Assembly: GCF_019656455.1 (NCBI RefSeq)
Contig: NZ_BPMK01000003.1
Coordinates: 248,001-312,000 of the forward strand
DNA: 64,000 nucleotides
From: Noviherbaspirillum aridicola
GTDB lineage: Bacteria > Pseudomonadota > Gammaproteobacteria > Burkholderiales > Burkholderiaceae_D
Reading direction: 5' to 3'
The notes beneath the pieces are model-generated. The model saw only the letters and a program-made list of their open reading frames with translations, was not told where the DNA came from and ran no database searches. Numbering within the stretch: the stretch's first letter is position 1; each line of letters opens with the position of its first letter. Positions 61,990-64,000 of this stretch are shown one piece after another. The translations under genes were made by a program, and so were the position numbers.

Positions 61990-62810
61990 AATCGAGCGCG
62001 CCCGACCGCTATGTCGTGATCGGCAACCCGGTCGCCCACAGCAAGTCGCCCGAGATCCACGCCTGGTTCGCCCGCGAGACCGGGCAGAACATCCGCTACG
62101 ACCGGCTGCTCGCGCCGGTCGACGGCTTTCGCGCGGCGGTGCGGGAGTTCATCGCCGCCGGCGGCAGGGGCGCCAATGTGACGGTGCCGTTCAAGCTGGA
62201 GGCGCATGCGCTGTCGGATGAGCTGAGCGCGCGCGCGCGGGCCGCCGGCGCCGTCAACACGCTCAGGTTCGAAGACGGCCGCATCCTCGGCGACAACACC
62301 GACGGCGTGGGACTGGTCAACGACATCGTATGCAATGCGGGCATCCCCCTGTCCGGACGGCGCATCCTGCTGCTCGGCGCCGGCGGGGCCGCGCGCGGCG
62401 TGATCCTGCCGATCCTGGCGCAGGCGCCGGCGCAGCTGCGCGTCGCCAACCGCACCGCCGGCAAGGCCGAAGATCTCGCCCGCGAGTTCGACGCCGAGGG
62501 ACCGGTCTCCGGTTCAGGCTACGAGGTGCTCGAGTCCGCCTTCGACATCGTGATCAACGCCACCTCGGCCAGCCTCGGCGATGCGCTGCCGCCGATTCCG
62601 CCGGCCGTGTTCGCCCCCGGCGCCTTCGCCTACGACATGATGTACGGCCGCGAGGCGACCGTCTTCATGCGCTTTGCGGCGGAACACGGCGCTTCGGTGC
62701 GCGACGGCCTCGGCATGCTGGTCGAGCAGGCCGCGGAATCCTTCGCGCTCTGGCGCGGCGTGCGGCCGCATACCGCCGAACTGCTCGCCGACCTGCGAAC
62801 CCGCCTCTGA
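61986..62810 (+). CDS. aroE: Shikimate dehydrogenase (NADP+)
   Basis: AroE reduces 3-dehydroshikimate to shikimate with NADPH. The 274-residue protein has substrate motif [12 protein letters not shown] near 14, the catalytic Lys in NVTVPFK near 68, the NADP loop GAGGAARG near 132 and NATSASLGD. The start is TTG at 61986; no other in-frame start fits. The stop overlaps the mtgA ATG by one base. Confidence 0.96.
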   Translation: MKSSAPDRYVVIGNPVAHSKSPEIHAWFARETGQNIRYDRLLAPVDGFRAAVREFIAAGGRGANVTVPFKLEAHALSDELSARARAAGAVNTLRFEDGRILGDNTDGVGLVNDIVCNAGIPLSGRRILLLGAGGAARGVILPILAQAPAQLRVANRTAGKAEDLAREFDAEGPVSGSGYEVLESAFDIVINATSASLGDALPPIPPAVFAPGAFAYDMMYGREATVFMRFAAEHGASVRDGLGMLVEQAAESFALWRGVRPHTAELLADLRTRL

Positions 62811-63505
62811 TGAAACCCCTGCGCAAGCTGCTGTTCTGGGCCATCGCCGCGCCGCTGCTCGCGGTGCTGGCGATACAGCTGTATTTCCTCGGCCAGATCT
62901 GGTGGTGGCGCGACCACAATCCGCGCTCGACCAGTTTCATGGAGCAGCAGCTCGACGAGCTGCGCAAGAAGTCCCCCGGTGCCCGGCTCAAGCATCAGTG
63001 GGTGCCGTACGACCGCATCTCCAATCATCTCAAGCGCGCCATCATCGCCGCCGAGGACGCGAATTTCTCCGAGCATGACGGCGTCGACTGGGAAGCCCTG
63101 CAAAAGGCATATGAAAAGAACATGAAGAAGGGCAGGGTGGTCGCGGGCGGATCCACCATCACCCAGCAGCTCGCCAAGAACCTGTTCCTGTCGGGCGAGC
63201 GCAGCTACCTGCGCAAGACCCAGGAGGTGGCGATCACCTACATGCTCGAAGCGACGATGGACAAGGAACGCATCTTCGAGATCTACCTCAACGTGGTGGA
63301 GTGGGGTGTCGGCGTATTCGGCGCCGAGGCCGCCGCCCGCCACTACTTCGGCGTCTCGGCCGCCGCCCTCAGCCCGGCGCAGGCGGCCCGCCTGGCGGTC
63401 ATGCTGCCGCGTCCGCGCTGGTACGACAAGAACCGCGGCTCGGCGTATCTGCAGCGGCGCACCGACCTGATTCTGCGGCGCATGGGCGGCGCCGACATTC
63501 CGTAG
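62810..63505 (+). CDS. mtgA: Monofunctional peptidoglycan glycosyltransferase MtgA
   Basis: MtgA polymerises lipid II into glycan strands. The 231-residue protein has one membrane span (about 8-28) and a GT51 domain with the catalytic Glu in IIAAEDANFSEHDG and GGSTITQQLAKNLFL. It has no transpeptidase domain. It is the last gene of the tightly packed mpl-to-mtgA cluster. Confidence 0.96.
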   Translation: MKPLRKLLFWAIAAPLLAVLAIQLYFLGQIWWWRDHNPRSTSFMEQQLDELRKKSPGARLKHQWVPYDRISNHLKRAIIAAEDANFSEHDGVDWEALQKAYEKNMKKGRVVAGGSTITQQLAKNLFLSGERSYLRKTQEVAITYMLEATMDKERIFEIYLNVVEWGVGVFGAEAAARHYFGVSAAALSPAQAARLAVMLPRPRWYDKNRGSAYLQRRTDLILRRMGGADIP

Positions 63506-63561
63506 AACCGCGGCGTGACAACCCGGTCATAAGGCTGGCGGCGAACACCGTCAGGCGCTGC

Positions 63562-63590
63562 TTGCCTGTTGTCAGGCCAGTCAGTACACT
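63562..63590 (+). promoter_or_regulatory. Sigma70-like promoter of corA
   Basis: TTGCCT (63562-63567), a 17-base spacer and TACACT (63585-63590). The predicted start near 63597 leaves a leader of about 205 bases before corA. Confidence 0.55.
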
Positions 63591-63596
63591 TGCGCT

Positions 63597-63800
63597 GTTT
63601 TTGTTTCCGGAGACCCGTCTTGGGTAGTCCCACATCACACAGTCGACCGTCCACCGACGGAAGATCGGCGAGCTAGCGTCCCATCCGGCGCTCTCGCCCA
63701 CAGGCGGGGGCGCGTCATTGCGTTCCTGAAGATTCGAATCGGCCCGCGCGAACAGCGCGGGATGGGCCGCGCCCCATCGGAAGGCGCGGCCGGGAGAGCA
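63597..63800 (+). promoter_or_regulatory. Structured 5' leader of corA, candidate RNA switch
   Basis: Five hairpins can be drawn: 63609-63630 (GGA-ACCC/GGGT-TCC), 63647-63660 (CCGTC/GACGG), an 11-bp stem at 63688-63713 with two G-U pairs, 63743-63761 (CCCGCGC/GCGCGGG) and 63765-63791 (GGCCGCGCC/GGCGCGGCC). The ribosome site GGGAGAG directly follows the last stem, so folding could hide or free it. It matches no riboswitch class I can name, but Mg2+ transporter leaders are often RNA-controlled. Confidence 0.5.
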
Positions 63801-63801
63801 C

Positions 63802-64000
63802 ATGATTAATGTTTTCGTCTTGCAGAACGGCCGCCTGAACCAGGTGTACATCGAGACCCGCGAAGAGCTGGAAAAGATGACGCCGGTCTGGGTCGACCTG
63901 ACCGATCCCAACGAGGAAGAGCGGGGCTGGGTGAAAAGCATCTACGGCGTCACCCTGCCGGGCGAAGACGAAGTCAAGGACATCGAGGCGTCGGCCCGCT
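63802..64000 (+). CDS. corA: Magnesium/cobalt transporter CorA, N-terminal part (partial)
   Basis: The first 66 codons are present and begin MINVFVLQNGRLNQVYIE, followed by VWVDLTDPNEEERGWVKS, the typical CorA cytoplasmic N-domain. CorA forms a pentameric Mg2+ channel in the inner membrane. The membrane part lies beyond the window. The ATG follows GGGAGAG and a long, folded leader. Confidence 0.85.
   Translation, partial: MINVFVLQNGRLNQVYIETREELEKMTPVWVDLTDPNEEERGWVKSIYGVTLPGEDEVKDIEASAR

Overview
The window looks like chromosomal core genome of a GC-rich betaproteobacterium in the order Burkholderiales, most likely near Oxalobacteraceae (Herbaspirillum or Noviherbaspirillum type). This rests on protein likeness and gene order: pilBCD-coaE-zapD-yacG, tRNA-Pro/ispB beside rplU-rpmA-obgE-proB, the ypjD-PP0621-pilS-pilR-ampD-nrdAB run, lysine/alanine-rich H1-like proteins, aroQ-accB-accC-prmA and mpl-yqiA-ubiC. 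I saw no insertion sequence, prophage, integrase or CRISPR array, and nearly all DNA is coding.

Layout. 1-6.6 kb: a glycerol ABC importer (two ATPases, two permeases, a small membrane protein, a binding protein) followed by glycerol kinase. 6.6-14.8 kb: lpxC, convergent dciA, an M23 peptidase, secA, argJ, a DUF815 AAA+ ATPase and mutT. 14.8-18 kb: dadA and a TyrR-like activator, with a sigma54-type promoter and two upstream TyrR-like boxes before dadA. 18-25 kb, mostly minus strand: yacG, zapD, coaE, type IV pilus genes pilD, pilC and pilB, tRNA-Pro(CGG), ispB. 25-32 kb: rplU, rpmA, obgE, proB, a CNP1-like protein with rppH, proS, a lytic transglycosylase. 32-42.5 kb: a SWIB protein with an H1-like tail, ffh, the dctBD two-component pair, ypjD, PP0621, pilSR, ampD. 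42.5-49 kb: nrdAB under an NrdR-type operator, a structured RNA-like region, an H1-like gene, yggT, a DUF167 gene. 49-56 kb, minus strand: a glycine-zipper lipoprotein, a PfkB kinase, a DUF3426 protein, prmA, accC, accB, aroQ, a TlpA thioredoxin, a nucleotidyltransferase-like protein. 56-64 kb: mpl, yqiA, ubiC, an RNase II-family enzyme, a TonB-like protein, aroE, mtgA and the start of corA behind a strongly folded leader.

Functional themes are glycerol uptake and phosphorylation; envelope building and recycling (lpxC, mpl, ampD, mtgA, the lytic transglycosylase, the M23 peptidase); pilus assembly with its PilSR regulators; DNA precursor synthesis; fatty acid initiation; and protein export (secA, ffh). 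Three enhancer-binding regulators occur (TyrR-like, DctD, PilR).

The best new lead is the dadA control region: a near-consensus sigma54 promoter, two TGTA-N10-TAC boxes at enhancer distance, and a downstream TyrR-family protein that keeps a near-intact GAFTGA loop. Next are the corA leader with five predicted hairpins and the folded region after nrdB. All calls come from reading the sequence; no database search or folding program was run.
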